Assembly: GCA_022559985.1 (NCBI GenBank)
Contig: JAFJTR010000003.1
Span: 744,001-808,000 of the forward strand
Length of the DNA stretch: 64,000 nt
Direction of reading: 5' to 3'
From: Parastagonospora avenae f. sp. tritici 18332-5
Taxonomy: Eukaryota; Ascomycota; Dothideomycetes; Pleosporales; Phaeosphaeriaceae
Position numbers and translations under genes: made by a program
The notes under the pieces: generated by a model
What the model saw: only the letters and a program-made list of their open reading frames with translations
The model's database searches: none
What the model was told of the DNA's origin: nothing
Part shown: piece by piece, positions 1 through 14,000 of the stretch
Numbering within the stretch: position 1 is the first letter of the stretch
Layout: each line of letters opens with the position of its first letter

Positions 1-114
1 TTTCACTGAGACATTGAGACTCCATCCACAGTGATGGTCGCAATCAACAGCGTCTCTGAAATGCCGCGTAATATACCCGAGCAGTTCTATGCCGTCCCAT
101 GCCGCATGATCACT

Positions 115-3100
115 TCACGGGCCATCCAGTAATATTCCCCCGCCATCGTCCGCATCGAAGAACTCTTCCATATCGCTAACAACCTCCATGTCCATGTCTT
201 TCCGGCTCTCGAAGACACCAACGGCCTTCCATGCGGCCACAGTCTCTGCATTTAGTCTTTTCAAGCCCGCAGCGACATCACCAACGTCTTCGCCGCCCAC
301 CTTGACCTGACATCTGTACATTTTGTCACCCTCATTGGGCTCGGTATTCATTCCCACGCGCGCATACTGCACACCCTTGTCAACAGCAAGATGGCCAAGT
401 CGTTCCTTGGGGTGCAGGCAATCCACATCATTGCGCAGGATGTGCTCCAAACAGTCGAGTATCCCGATACGTCGGACGATCGCTTCGCAAGAGAGAATGT
501 CACCAAGGCTGTCAATGTAGACGGCTCCTATCACACTCTCTACCATGTCAGATAAAAATTTTGGTGGGTCTGTGAGGGCAAACAGATGCCAAGGGAACCT
601 TGCCGCCTCATTGAGGCCAGTAATGATCTGGTCCCTCACTTGTTCGTGTTGTCTCAGCGCATTGTCGCGGTTTGCGTTGAGCTCCGGACTTCCAGACCGG
701 AGGAACTGCCAGATCGCCCTCTTTTGACTCTCTGGCTGCATAGTAGCCTTGTTGATTGTCTCCACGTCGATGGTAGTCTCGAGCAATCTAAACGCAAGGA
801 AGGATGCATTGACCGTCGCTGTTCTGATGGCATGCATCTTCTGATGGGGTAGTTCGGGGCAGTTTGCGTGAAGCCGCTTCGAAATGATGTAGTCAAGAAC
901 TGCATCCCCGAGGAACTCCAGGCGTTCGTAGGAGCAAAGCGCATGGGGGCCCGAGAAAGACGCGTGAGTCAGGGCTTCGAGAAGGAGCGGCTTCTTCTTG
1001 AAAGTGTAACCTATCAGAGTCTCCAGAACATCAAGACCCATCAAATCAGCTTCAGCCGGTGCCGCCTCATGCAGGATACTGTTGGCAGCCGGCACAGAAA
1101 CCCACGGTTCAAGTGGCAATAGCGTTTGAACGCACAAGACAGCTTTCTCGAACCCACCAACGGTGTAACAAGCGCCGATGAGTGATTCAATTATGTCAGC
1201 GATCAGTTTCGATGACCTCTCTTCCTTGACCGCTGAGTCGGTCTCAGCTAAGAGGTCTCCAGCATAACGAGGCGCCCATTTCGCGCCAGTGAAGCTCTTT
1301 GTAATCATAAAACGGTCCAGTCCGGCAGCTAGAGTAGCCCGAGCGAGGAAGCCATTGCTGACAATTCTTCCTTTTTTCGCAGTGAGGTGGCTCTCTGGCC
1401 ATTTGAGATTGGCGGCCATGAGGTGAACTGTAGCGATGAATTTTAGGATACAGTCGCCGAGAAATTCCAAACGCTGATAATTGTCGTTGCCATCAGCTGC
1501 GGATGATTTCAGCGCCCTTGTGAGAAGGAGCGAATGCGCTGAGTCCAAGTTGACTGGGCCGAGTAGTGTAGTCCTTAGAGTTTCGGTGATAACGGCGATG
1601 CCAAATCGATGCAGAATCGATGGCAAAAGCAGTGCAAACACAGAGTATGGGGCAGGCACTGGATCTACCATACACTCGTTTGCTACCATCTCTTCTGTCT
1701 TCGTGTATGCGTCGTTCTTGTTCGCGGACTCCGAGACTGGATGGAGAAAGTCGCGTCGCTTGGGCAATTGCATCAGCTGGAGCGACCACAATTGATTATC
1801 CATGCTGGTGGATCTCGGTATGAACTTTCGACCATCTCCTTTTTGATTGACCAAGCCCCATAGCGACCAATCAGAGTTCTGCGCAATAAGCTTCGTTGCC
1901 AGGCAAGTATGCTGTCTCCATTCCAAAAGCCAGATGCGGCTATTGAGGTGACCTGACTCATCGCACGGAGCAACTAGCCATACAAAATCTTGTCTATTGA
2001 GCTCCATTCGGTTATGGAAGACAGAGTACAGTATCTTGTAGGTGACCGACTTCAGTTCTGAGATTTCTTTGTCATCTAAGACTACGCTGTGGAGGCACGA
2101 GCTTTCGATCTTGAGCTTTGTGGAACTGTTCCAGTGAAGGAGAAGTTCGGGAATGTCGGGGAGGATAGTCGGAGTAAGCAGGAGTAAGTGTGTAGGCTTG
2201 TCGTCTGCTGTGTGCAGTGTAAGACGAGTACGGTAGTAGACGTGCGGGTTTTGCTGTTGGTGACGAGCAAAGAGTAGCCAAGGATCGAGTGTTGGTGAGA
2301 CCGGTACTAGCGATGGTCGGTGGTCTGGGATCTGAAGTTCTGACAACTCATCATCTGCTTCTTGTTTCGCAGGTAACAAATTGTCGTTAATTAAGCCAGC
2401 CACATACAGAGCCTTGTATGCCTCGAAAGCCGCGTCTTGCTTGGCCATCTTTTCAGTTACCCAAGTATCCAAAGCGCAGGCGGTCCTGACTTGAGGATCT
2501 ATAGTCAAAGGGAGTACGACGCGCGCAGTGATTGCGCCGGGCCGTATCTCTGTAAACTCAAATTGTGGGCGATTGTCGATGTAGGGTCCGGCACTCAGTA
2601 TGGAGCAGAAATGGTGCAGGTGCTGGGAGGCGTTGTCTAGGGTTAAAAGCGCACTAAGGAGTTTGTCAGTTGCTTGTCCATTTGCGACTTTTACCCGCGG
2701 TGTCAACATTTGAACGTTGGCTCTCACTTACCCAGTGCTTTTTACCTCGAAATGCCGATGGCCAGTCTCACTCTGCTGTTCCTTCTCTGTAGCAAGTTTG
2801 ACTTGCCGCAAATCATCAAGATATACAGCCTTCATCCCTTCTTCGAGTAATTGCCAGGATTCTGGGTCCCGCCCACGACCAGTTTGAGGCACGAATATGA
2901 CATACTTTGACTCTTCCTTTCTTGCCCGCCCGCGTCGTTGCACAAAGCTCTTCAAGTTCTTGGGGCTTTCAAAGCAGACAACAAGATGACAACTAGACAC
3001 ATCGATGCCTTCTTCGAGAACACTGGTTGCGAGAATGAGATTAAGCGTGCCCGCGCGGAAGTTGTCCAGAGTTGCTTGTTGATTTCGTGGCTCCGCAATG

Positions 3101-4633
3101 GTCGCTATGTTTGCCTTCCGTTTGCTATTTTCCGACTCGCCAACAAAAGTGCCGACTCTTAGTAAATCCTTTGTTTCTGGGTGAATTGCGAGAACTTCTG
3201 CAATACAAGCAACCCATACCCGCTGCTCGACGAAGACCAGGCAAGTGAATTCAGAGTCATGCTTAGCTTCGGCGACCAGAAAGTTGATTAATAGCTGGAG
3301 CTTTTGCGACATATGATCTAAGGACATCGGTGGAATACCGTGGCTGTTCAGGTCGATTGACGGCAAAGTTCTCAAGATCTCAAGGAGATATCTTTTTTCA
3401 TCAGCAGGACAGTCGAGCAACTGGGAGTCCGACATATGAACCATCTTGCTGAATTGTGTTATGCACCCACGAAGATACCAGTCCATAATACCCACCCCAA
3501 GCTCCTGTGATATTGCTTCCGCCTTAAGAGCAAGTGATCGGAGCTGATCTCTGCAGTACGTCTTGCCGCCAACGAATACTTTGTGCATTTGCGTTATAAC
3601 ATCATAGCCTTGCTGTCGCTGATGAAGGAGCTCCAGAACCCAGGGGTCTTTTTGGAGGTCATAATTGATGTAGGCGCTCTTCAGAAAAGAGAGCATGTTG
3701 GATTGCAAGTCCTGTGATTCTACAGGATGATCTATCCGCATGAGTTGTGGCCGGTGAACATATCGCAGCAACTCTGAGCGATGCAATTTCGGAGTCTTGA
3801 CTGTGGCACACAGATTCCGCTCAATCTGTCTGATCGATGAGATTGCTATCAACAGTCTAGGATTTCAAAAGTGCTTACTGGAGGTCTTCTGATGTGACTT
3901 TGGCTGTCTTGATCGGGCTGGCGCTCAGGCCGAGGATCCTAGGAAGCTCACTCCCAACCCGGGGCTTGTAAAAATCCGACATGATCCGATGAGCTGGATG
4001 CTTTAGAGTGCAGTGATGAGCTTCATCGAATATAAGCAAAGCTAGGTTGCGCATCTTGACGAAACCATGAGTGAGTGCGTCGAGAAGGACCTGATGCGTC
4101 GACAACACAATGCGAATGTTGAGTAGTACATCATCCCAGACGCCTTGATCCGTCCAGTGGTCAAGGTTATCTTTGCCACAGAGGAGCTGGATACCGTACC
4201 CAGGGAGATTCGATTTAAAAGCTGCAAATTGCTGTTCACAAAGTGTGACTGTTGGTGCAAGAAACCATACTACCTTGATAAATGAGTTCAGTGTGAATGT
4301 AAAATAGGCCTAGGAATTCGCACCTTGTCCGGGCGGCAAATCTCCAACTCTGCACGCGTTCGATCAATAGCTCTGAGATGTTAGCCTTGTTCGAAATCTC
4401 GGAAGTCACCTACGGTGGGGTACCCACATATGCGTCTTCCCGCTACCGGTGTCCATGACACAAATAATGTTCGATTGCATGCTCTCCTCAACCATCTCCG
4501 TCTGGTATGAACGCAGGCGAAAGGGCGCTTCATGGGAATCGGCCATGTGCGTGCCCGCATCGTTTGCCGGCTGCAGGTTATCTGTGGAGCTTTCCATGAG
4601 GTCGCCCGTCTCTTTTGAGTTCTTCAAAGTCAA
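115..4633 (-). CDS. DCL2: Dicer-like protein 2 (five exons)
   Basis: Dicer-type ribonuclease that cuts dsRNA into siRNAs for RNA silencing and antiviral defence. Exons fit 4633-4410, 4372-4325, 4273-3879, 3829-2731 and 2653-115, giving 1434 codons plus stop, the usual Dcl2 size. Helicase motifs are visible: MDTGSGKTH (about residues 60-68), DEAH (about 173), SASP, and QRRGRAR (about 517). A Dicer dimerisation region follows, then two RNase III domains, each with a LEFLGD signature (near 980 and 1165) and the later acidic motifs DIIESLIG and DMVESVIG, so both catalytic centres look intact. A dsRNA-binding-like tail precedes the stop. I see no PAZ signature, as is common for fungal Dcl2. Introns are 37-77 bp; the last joins KSTG to ALLTLDN with branch CTGAC and acceptor TTAG. 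The family call is secure; the exon 1/2 junction (AG|GTGACT to CTCAG) is the least certain boundary. Confidence 0.93.
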
Positions 4634-5023
4634 TCAAGGCCACCTTCTTCGTGGGATTCTATTTTCGTATGTAAGACGCCGCAGCCTTGCGCCCTTAGTG
4701 AGCTTCAAGGTGGAGGGTGCCAACGAAGGCAGTGCTGATCTGCGCTAACCAGAATTGGTCGCTGAGCCTCGCAATAGGCGCAGCCACATGCATCGCAATC
4801 AACGTTGGTGGCGTATGGAGTTTCAATATTTCTTCACAGGATACAATTCATAGGCATCTAATGGTTCATTTTCGTAAGTGCTACACAGCTCCTCTCATGC
4901 GTTGTGCTATCTTGAGAACGGCTCGACGTTTGCACAGTTGTCCAAGACCGCCTTGCCGCAGCTCAGTCTGCTATAATCATGTTCATAGACTTCGGATGTC
5001 GGCCCGCCCGAGACTAGCAGTCT
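4634..5023. other. intergenic: DCL2 5' side and PRE8 3' side
   Basis: 390 bp upstream of the DCL2 start and downstream of the PRE8 stop, both genes being on the minus strand. It should hold the DCL2 promoter and leader. I see no further gene or repeat. Confidence 0.6.
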
Positions 5024-6025
5024 TTACAAATTCGTCAGATAATCCTCAACCTCCGATGAAGTCAGCTTCCTGAAGCGTGGGCCAACAGCACCCTCGACAC
5101 CCTCGAAGCCTAGCAGCCTGTTCTCTGGCGGGCCGACGATACCAATCTCGACCGTCTCGCCGTTCATCTCGCCTTCTATCGTCTCCTTGAGCGTGAGCAG
5201 GGCGATGTGGATGGCGTCTTCCAGCTCCAGACCCTCGGTGTACCTCTTCTCAAGGAATGTCTTCGCGCTTGTCGCACTCTTGCCGATTGCTGTCGCTTTC
5301 CAAGGGAAGTAGCTGCCGCTAGGGTCGACTTGGTACAAGCTAGGTCCGCCCTTTAGAATACCACCCGTCTTGCCGCTCACTTTCTTCTTCTCCTCGCTTG
5401 TCTGCTCCTCACTCTTTCCCTCGGCCTCCGGCTGAATGCCGTCATCCCATCCTGCAATCAACAAGCTGACACCGTACGGCCGGACACCACCAGACTGTGT
5501 AGCCTCTTGCATCACTCGTGCGACGTCCTGAACTAATATCCTCGTGGGCGGGTACTCGTTGTAGATGCGCTTGTAGCCGGTATGTGAGACCTTGCGAGCC
5601 TTGTCGACAAGCACGCGGTAGTCGGGGCCCATGCCAGAGTAGACCATGCCGATGTTGGGTGTTATGAGGCTGATCTTCGATGACGATTGCGAGTCGATGA
5701 GCGGCGAGGATGACTTCTTCTCAGTTGCGAGAACAATGCCATTGGTAGCTATCGTGACCTGTCAATACTGTGCAGCTGGCCATGTTCGCGATCCAACATA
5801 CCCTTGATACCGAGTGAGGTAACACCTTGGTTTACGGCGTTTAGAGCATACTCTGTACAAACATCAGTTCGGTCTTCTATCTTCCACGTGATTCCTGGCA
5901 CGGACCTATTTGTACCAGCTTTCCGCTATGGATTGTTAGCAAAAGGTCTCAAGACGCTCGCTCGTGGCGCTGTATGTTTACCTGGGCGAGAAAGTGGTGA
6001 GCGAGAAGGAATATCTGTCAGCCAT
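5024..6025 (-). CDS. PRE8: 20S proteasome subunit alpha type-2 (four exons)
   Basis: Alpha-ring subunit of the 20S proteasome core, which gates entry of ubiquitinated proteins. Exons fit 6025-5982, 5925-5906, 5852-5802 and 5748-5024, giving 279 residues. The N terminus reads MADRYSFSLTTFSPSG followed by KLVQIEYAL, the conserved proteasome A-type signature, rebuilt across a 20-nt second exon. Further family blocks are GVTSLGIKATNGIVLATE, SLITPNIGMVYSGMGPDYR and GSYFPWKATAIGKSA. A charged Glu/Lys-rich insert (about residues 150-175) lies just before LYQVDPSG; as far as I recall, mould homologues have a similar loop. The start was chosen because it gives the family N terminus. It is divergent from the RING-CH gene. 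Confidence 0.93.
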
Positions 6026-6464
6026 GCTGGTCTTCTGTCCTTTCCTTGTGAAGTAGAGAGTGTCGGCAAGCTAATGGAGGAAGAAGGGCTGGTGGGGTGG
6101 CAGACGTGGGGATCGAAGCTGTCCCAGCTGTAGCGGTAGCTCCAGGCAATCGATTGACGCGGCTGCACGGACCACCCATCGGCGATACCTTCCTCCGATG
6201 TTGACGTTCTGCTCTTTTGACCGAACCTTCTCGTCCACCTTTCCTGCTTTGTCTACCACAGTGTCTTCTGTTCTTCTGTGACGCCTATAAAGCTGCGAGG
6301 CTGTGTCGGAAACACATCCGATACCCGAATCGCTTATGATGCATTCCCCGCCCGCATGATTGATTGATCACATCATCACTTGTATCTGTGCTTTCATTTT
6401 CATGGTAAGAGCTGGAATCAACTTACTGCGCTTGCGCTCCTAGCACCAACAAACTCACTACACG
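6026..6464. promoter_or_regulatory. shared divergent promoter region, PRE8 / RING-CH gene
   Basis: 439 bp between two outward-reading starts (PRE8 on minus, RING-CH protein on plus). It must contain both core promoters. I did not identify a specific operator or a convincing TATA box. Confidence 0.5.
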
Positions 6465-7517
6465 ATGTCGTACTCTTCTGGATATCAAACACCAGGAGGC
6501 TGGAGCTGGCCAGATGACCTACCCAAGAATGAGTCTGCACGCGGAGAATCTTCAACGTCGTCTTCGCGCCAGCAACCACCAGGCACCTCTGATCGCGCGA
6601 ACACAGGCCCAGGATCAGCATCAGGATCGCGGTCGCGACGCACCCATTGGCCACCTCGACAATGTAGGATTTGCCTTGAAACTGTTCAGCCAACCTTCAA
6701 CGCTGGTTCAGACAGCCTTCCGGGATTCTTGCAATCGCCTGGAGTCGTATATCAGGACGACACCGGTCGTCTGATTCGGCCCTGTTTGTGCAAAGGCTCA
6801 TCGAAATATGTCCACGATGCCTGCCTCCAAGCATGGCGCCACGCCGACCCAGGCTATGGAAAGAGAAATTACTGGCAGTGTCCTACTTGCGGATTCAAGT
6901 ATAGACTAGCGCGTCTGGGGGCTGGTCGCTTCGTGGGTAGTGTTGGTAAGTCGCATATACCTTACATCATGGATCAGTTACAGAAGAAAATTAACAACTC
7001 TTGTAGCTGCCCAGATTGCGCTCACTGCTCTAATCCTCATTGTTGTCATCTTCGGTCTTGGGTTTGTAGCCGACCCTATCATTGGGCTCTACGTCGACCC
7101 ATGGAGCTATATGCCCTGGAACAGCTGGTCAAGACGCAGTCAAGGCTTCTACTTCGAGGACGATGAACGAACTACATGGTACGAGCACTTCGCAAAAGGT
7201 TTCGCCAGCATGGGTGTACTTGGCTTCCTCAAGGTCCTTTTGGCCAACCCATTCAATTACATTCGATTTGGCAGTGGTGGTGGCAGAGCCAGAACTGGTC
7301 GCGACCGAGTCGAACAGGTCAGCTGGATCATCATTGTGGTTGGAGTAGGCACATTCCTTGCTGTAAGTCTCCCCCATCTCGAGTGTCTTGCATGCGCGGT
7401 GCTTATGTGATACAGGCTGTGTACAAAGGCGTCCGCGTCTGGAGTCGTAGGACCCTTGAGCGAGCCGGCGAAAGAGTCATGGACGTTCAGCACGACGAAG
7501 AGGACGATGATGAATAG
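6465..7517 (+). CDS. RING-CH (RINGv) membrane protein, putative E3 ubiquitin ligase
   Basis: Probable membrane-anchored E3 ubiquitin ligase of the RING-CH class. Exons 6465-6945, 7007-7362 and 7416-7517 give 312 residues. After a Ser/Pro-rich N terminus comes a C4HC3 zinc cluster: CRIC (about residue 68), then CLCKGSSKYVHDACLQAW and a final CPTC, in RINGv order. Hydrophobic stretches follow: AAQIALTALILIVVIFGLGF, a GVLGFLKVLL segment and SWIIIVVGVGTFLA, which suggests two or three membrane passes. The C terminus is acidic (DEEDDDE). The introns (61 and 53 bp) have GTAAGT donors, and acceptors TTGTAG and ATACAG. The family is clear; its substrate and the membrane it sits in are not visible. 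Confidence 0.85.
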
Positions 7518-8074
7518 CTCATCTTCAGCAATCAATGTCGATGCCACTCCAAGCTCGTAACCGTGATCCGCATGCACTGGCCCATCCGTCCCACGAACAA
7601 GTCCACGCACATTCTTAAATTGCCACAAGTTATTCCCCAATACCGTGTCGATTAGTCTACGTGCGAAGATTAAACCCAGCCCGCTTTTGTCCTTGTCGCT
7701 ACTTTACGTTTTGTACTGTTCTGACGTCTGGACTTGCGGTTTGCTGCTTTTGCCTCCGGCTCCCCATCTTCTTCTCGTTTTCAATGCCTGCTTTCGGGCG
7801 ATGTGCTAGCTTGAGAGAAGGCTTCTGCTCCTTTGGGCGCGGATGCTAGCTCGAGAGTAGGCGCACGGTGGCTTGAGCGAGAGGGGTGCTGTTGGTACAT
7901 TTACCTTCGATTGTCAATATCTGTGTGTTGGTGAAATGTGATGATTGTAAAATGCGATGGCTGTCACTCCGAAATAAAAATAGTAGTGGTCGTGACCAAT
8001 TCAATGCTACAATGCTAATGATGCGAAACGTCACATCCCATGAAACGCCGCTTATGCCGCTAAATACACAAATG
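7518..8074. other. convergent 3' intergenic region
   Basis: 557 bp between the stop codons of the RING-CH gene (plus) and MMS22 (minus). It should contain the two 3' UTRs. Several T-rich patches occur around 7660-7800. I see no gene. Confidence 0.5.
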
Positions 8075-11000
8075 CTAAACTACAACATGGCACGCCGTGT
8101 CGCCTGCGCTGTCATGATACTCTTCCTCTTCATAAACGCTACACAGGGCGCCCTGGAATGCCTCCACGACCGCCAAGAGTCTATCCCTCTCTTCCTCTAC
8201 GCTCCCAATATCAAAGACAACTTCTTTCTTCGCTTGACCTTGGCCAAAGCGCACTGTTCCAGTTGCATCTTCGCTCCAGTTGGCTTTCAAGCTGTCTTCC
8301 AGCCCTCTTCTGCAGAACGCTAGAAGATTGCTCTGTTGCTCACCCAGCGTCGTGGTGTGTGCATCACCTTCGTAGTTTGGGATCGTTTGCGGCTCCATAT
8401 CCTGCAGTCTCTGTGTGACAAGTGTACTGAAGTCTCGCATGTATGCAACAAGTGGGTGCATCTTGGTCCTGGTCTGGCTGCAGATGTATTCCAGGACCGG
8501 TAGGATGACACTCATGGCTCCAAGCATATATGTCGATGCGGCGAGCACGTATGGCTGTTTGAGATGCGTCGGTGAGTCGGTCAGGTGTTCGGTCCCTCGG
8601 ATGAAGGCGTGTGCGACCGCAAGGATGGAATTCATGATTGACGAGACGCTGTCGGGCTGGGTAATGCGTAGATCAAAGATCATGGTGTCTAGTATTGGCC
8701 GCAGGCATTGCAATATCGGGTTTGCGATGAGGAATGCGGAGCCGCTGGAGAAAGACTTCTCAAGATAGGACGGGAAGATGCCCTGAAGAAGGACCAAACG
8801 AAGTACTATCCTGTCGGCGGCTGGTGTCTCATTCGAGCACACGGCTGTGGTAAGCTGGGTCACGAGATACTGTCGCTGGCTGTCGGCTGCGGCTTGTTGT
8901 GCAACTGTTTGTATGAAGACAGACAGCTGCTTGGACGTGCCTGGCTCCATGGCTTTGGTTGCATACCCACACAAACGGCCTACAACGTACGTAGGGTCTT
9001 TTGATGGTAACGGGAATGCCACCGAGTCTGTGAAGAATGGAATCACTGGACAGATGTCTCCAGTGTACTGCTTCAGAAATTGCACAATCTTCTGAACGAA
9101 GTCCACATATGCTCCAGTTACTGTGGCTCCTTGCTGAAGCTGTAGATAATTGCTCTTCATCCTCATCATGAATTCTTGCAACATCGTTGTGTAAGCCCTA
9201 CGCACTTCCGATACTCGTGTCATAGATTCAACCGCTGTAGTATGCAGATCCTCTCGCATGTTTGACAGAATACTCGAGATAAGGGCAAGACGCCGTGATC
9301 GTAAAGTATCGGAAGCAATGTCCCAATTACCACTGATAGGGTCGCGGAAGAATGGGAGGTTCTTCATCAGCAGGTTGGCTTTGTCGACTGTGACAATAAC
9401 ATGCAGGAGGCGGTGTTGAAACCTGAGCATCGACTCCCGGTCTACTAGTGAAAGCAGCAGTGCCGTATTGAATTCATGCTGGTGGTGCTCATAGGCCATT
9501 CGGTCGCTATCAGCGAGACGAGCAAGAAAGTACGGGGCAAATTTGCGGGTTTGTTCGGTCTGTCGCAATTGCTGCCATGACTTTTGACTGAACGAGTCCA
9601 GATAGTATGACCATGATCTTGCTCCAGTTGTCACTTGTACTTGAGCAAAGAGGCTCCAAGTATCCACGCAGTCCAGAAGTAGATTGTCGTCTGGTGAAGT
9701 CTCTGCGCCAAAGGCGTTGGATAACAGATGCCACAATGGACTTTGTATAAAGTCAAGACCGTTGTGCTGGGGTGCAGCTAATGTAGCGTGATGCTCGATA
9801 TCGTCCAGGTCGTCCATGTCTGGGAAGTCACCATAGTCTTGACTGTCCTCACTCGCCGTCTGGCTCTCTTTGTGGCTCGGAGTAGACTTTTGTAATCTCA
9901 AATACTCCTGCAGTATTGCGAGGACATCCCTGATTACATTGACAAGGCGGCCGTCTTCGAGGTGGGGTAGCTCCAGCAACTGCATGACATCGGAGTCAAC
10001 GAGGAATATGCCCAGAATAGTCTGGCTGGCTGCAGACTGCATGGCTTTTTGCATCCCTTGAATACAATCGCGCAGGGTGGCGATGACTTGCTCTTGGTTA
10101 CGCTCCATTGTCTGGCGCACCATTACTGCAGACACATCTGTCGTTCCGTCCAGGGCCCCAGACTTGAGATAGTCATCGGCTTCACTTTTGGCGAGTCGAT
10201 ACTGTTTGAGCGTCTGATGCATGATGACCTTGTGCCAGAGCGCAAACGGCTTGGCCGCCTCATAGAGCTCATCAGTGGATAATTGATAGGCTGTAAGGTT
10301 GGCCCAAGCACGTACGTTAACCCTACAAGCCTCGCGATGAGAGGTTTCGTGGCTCACAAGCCCTCGGATCAGTTCAAGTTTAGGTCGACAAGGGGGAGGA
10401 GCAGCCCAGTATAGCGTGCAAAGAAGGTCGTGGTGATTTCGTAACGCATTGAGGCTCTCTTCGTCCAGAGGCTGGTCCTTTGGGTAGCTTCGACCGTGGT
10501 TTGGTATCGTTCGGAAGACAAAACTGCGTATCTTCTTCTCAGTATAACTTTTCCTCATGCCACGGAGACCCAGCACGAGGCATTTCAGAGCGACGTGGAA
10601 GGAACACTCGTTTACATCTAGAGACAGGGGCTGTTCGGCTGTAGCATGATTAAAAAATGTTGCGGATCCACTGTTCGATTCTCGATGAAGCTGCTTGAGG
10701 CCGTTCCTTCCAAAAAAGTCGAAGACAACGTTTAGCATCTGCTCCGGCTTTTGCCAGTGCCAGAATTTGATCAATCTGTGGCACCTTGCCAGACTGGCGC
10801 GAACATAATCATTGAGCGAGCTACCGTGCTTTCGGTAAGTGTTTTGGTATAGCTCAAACAAACGTCTCAACATAGTACTGATGCAAGTCCAATTGTCCAA
10901 AGAAAAGCTCTCTCTTCGACTTCTCACGGGTATACCGGAGACATCCACCTCAATGAATGGAATCAGGGAGAATAGCGTAGCCCATGCAGTTTCAAAGACG

Positions 11001-14000
11001 GTGACGTTCGTGGCAGTAGCGGTTGGAGTGAGTTCTTGACTGACAATATCCCAGAAACCCTTTGCTGGTAGTGCTAACGTTTCCAAAGCATGTATGCAGA
11101 CCACCACGCCTTCCACAACTGCATCCTTCTCTCGTACACCATTCTGTCTTACAGCATGCCGCTTGTTTTGTTCCAGGAAATCGCCGAGTTCAGATGCTCC
11201 GGAACGGATGGTATGCGATATGATAGCCGTAGCTATATTGTGGGCTAGCCGTTGTATTTCCAATAGCACGTGATGGTCTACCACATTGCTTTGAGCAACC
11301 ATACTCGTTTGAACGCTCAAGACGAGTAGGAAATTCATGACTCGAAGACTACTGTGCCCAGCATCTGGACTAGATCCGCTGTGGCCGATGTTGTGATGCA
11401 ACACAGAGACCTGATCGAACAAGGTGAAGAGCAATTGCTGCATCTTCACCACGAAAGACCTTCGATCTACAGGATCGGAGAAGCTCAAATGTGTGGAGAC
11501 ATAATTCGTCATTGAGCGCACCAATTGTGCGAGGTTATGCAGAACTTCTTGTCGAGACATATTTGCTTCTTCCGCGGATCGCGCGAGGTCGGAGTCTAAT
11601 GGTGCTGTGATACTCCTCACAAGATTGGTGAGCGCAGAGCTCGTTTCGTCGTTCCAGGGTCCACATCGTACAGATAGCCCAGAATGCGTGATTGTGCATT
11701 TCCCAGCAAGATCATCCAGATTTCTGCTATCAGCTTGAGCTACCGACAAGGCTCGTCGAAGATCTTCGGACCCAACGAGCGTGGAAGAATGGAAATAGGT
11801 GTCAGCTTGGAGAGGTACCACATCGAAGGTGGTGGGATATCGAGTGCCAAAAGGACCCAGGCCATGGAGAATAGCCGGTCCTTCTTCTGATGCAGCTTCG
11901 TGCGAGCGATCGTGGAGTTGATTGACAAGTACTTCTTGGACTGCTTGCTCGCTGGGTTGACGAAATTCTCGTGCATCAACATCCACCCTTTGAGCCTGTA
12001 TTTTCTTTCGAATGAGACGCTTTCTGGGAGGTGGAGCTGGTTCTCTCTCGCGCTCGATACGCTGTTCTCCGATGTCCTTGGCTGATGGAAGTGGGGGCAA
12101 TACAGCGTCGTCGTCGGCCAGAAACCTTGCCAGTTGAGGATTCATGTAGACGTGATTACCAGGACCCTGGTCGGTGGTCGGGCGATCCGCATGGCGCAAG
12201 CCTTTTTCAAAAGCGATTTTACGATGTCCATGTCCAAACACTCGTTCGTCACCTTCTAGTTGGCCAGCCCTGAAGGCTGGCGGAGCGGTATGGGCGGATC
12301 GCTGCAGGATCTTGTTCAATCTGGGCGCTGACTTGACCCGCTTGGAAGGGTTCGATGCTTGCGTTGAAGTCCGCTGGAACATGGCCAATGGCAATGGCCT
12401 TGTTGTGAGCCTCTGAGTGGCTGAGGCCCTAACTGTGGCCGAATTCTTGCCTGGTGATGTTTGATTTTGCGTTTTCTCCTGGGCATGTTGCTGGTTGTCG
12501 ATTCTATCTGCCAATGGGGACCGCACATTCCCAAGATTTCGAGGTGCAACTTTTGTATTCGGTCTCAGACCACCCTTGTGCCACTGTTGAAGAGTTGCAT
12601 TTGCTTCCTCGGTGTCGCGCGAATTGTGCAACCGGACCTGCTTAAACCGGGGACTTTGGCGAGCTAGATCTGGTCTGCGAAGTGCCTGCCGCCTAGCAAG
12701 TCGCAGAAATTGCGGCATGCTGCCATCATCTTTCGATGATGGAACATCGACATCGACAACGCTTAGAGCCGGTGGAGGTGTGCGCCGCGTAGTCTTTGAT
12801 CTGCCGTTGTGCTGCTTCTTCCTTGGCTGTATAGAACTTGAGAGTCTTGTAGTGCCATCCGCCGCTTTCCGTCTTTTGGCTGCTGTGAAAGCCTCTGTGA
12901 GTTTGCTTTGCCGTTTCCTCTTGCCTCCAGTGCCGCCAATAGTGAAGAGGGGCAGGGGATCATTCTCCATGTTATCTGAATCATCTTCAGCATATCTGCG
13001 GTCCAATTGTGCAGCCAGCGCTCTTGCATCATCCACAGACGTCCGAACATCACGTCGTGTAGTATTGTAAACTTGGGCCTGACGCTCATCGCCTGATCCA
13101 TCAGAGATTACCACGACGTCTTTTGCTGGCGTGTTCTGGGTAGATTGATGCCTTCCGGACAGGTTTCGCTTGATAATCCTCTGAGCAACGCCACGCTGGG
13201 GTTCGGGATCTGGAGATGGTTCAGAGAGCTGACGTGCTCGTTCCCGCTGCCTTGCCTGTGCTTGCCGTCGCTCTTGCTCTTGTTGATCAAATCGTAACCA
13301 GGAAGCCGGTAGAACCCCTTTCATCTTTCTGCTCACTTGCCTCAATTCGTGATCGCTTTTCTCTGCTTCGCTTGATGAAGAATCTGACTCTGAGGAACTT
13401 GAGTCACTGAGGATGATTCTTGCGGGTCGGCGCAGCTCACTGTCTGCTTGTGCTGTACCTCGCGGGATGTGGTCAACATCAGAGTCTGGCATTTGCGGAG
13501 GCTCATCCTGGAAGACTGAAGACGTGGACGGTGTGGGCAAGTTCTGAATAGTGGTAGCAGTTTTGCCAAATTTACGTCCGGACTGTTGCCCAACAAAGTG
13601 AGGACTGCTCGAGTAAGGCGGTGAATTGGGTGGAATTGACCAGATGTCGTGACGAGCAGCCTCATCGTCAAATATACTGGTCGGGGCAGCTTGAGCTTGT
13701 GTCGAGCTAACGTTGAGTCTCCTCCTCTTGGCCGCATTTGGAAGATGGAGCTGGGTTGCAGGTAACTTGCGTCGTGTCAGGTCAGAGATGGGGCGTCTGG
13801 TTGACCCTGTATCGGACTTGTCTGCTCGAGGCTTACGTGGCGCGGGCGTAGCCACGGGTATTTCAGCCACGGGTGGGCTACTGTCGGGTGTTGCATTCGG
13901 GTCAAATTCTTTCTCTTGCGTCTCTGTATCTTGCGCTGCTATTCTTCGCTCAGGAGATCTCGGCCTAGGCACCGGTTTCAATCCTCTACTCTGGACTTCC

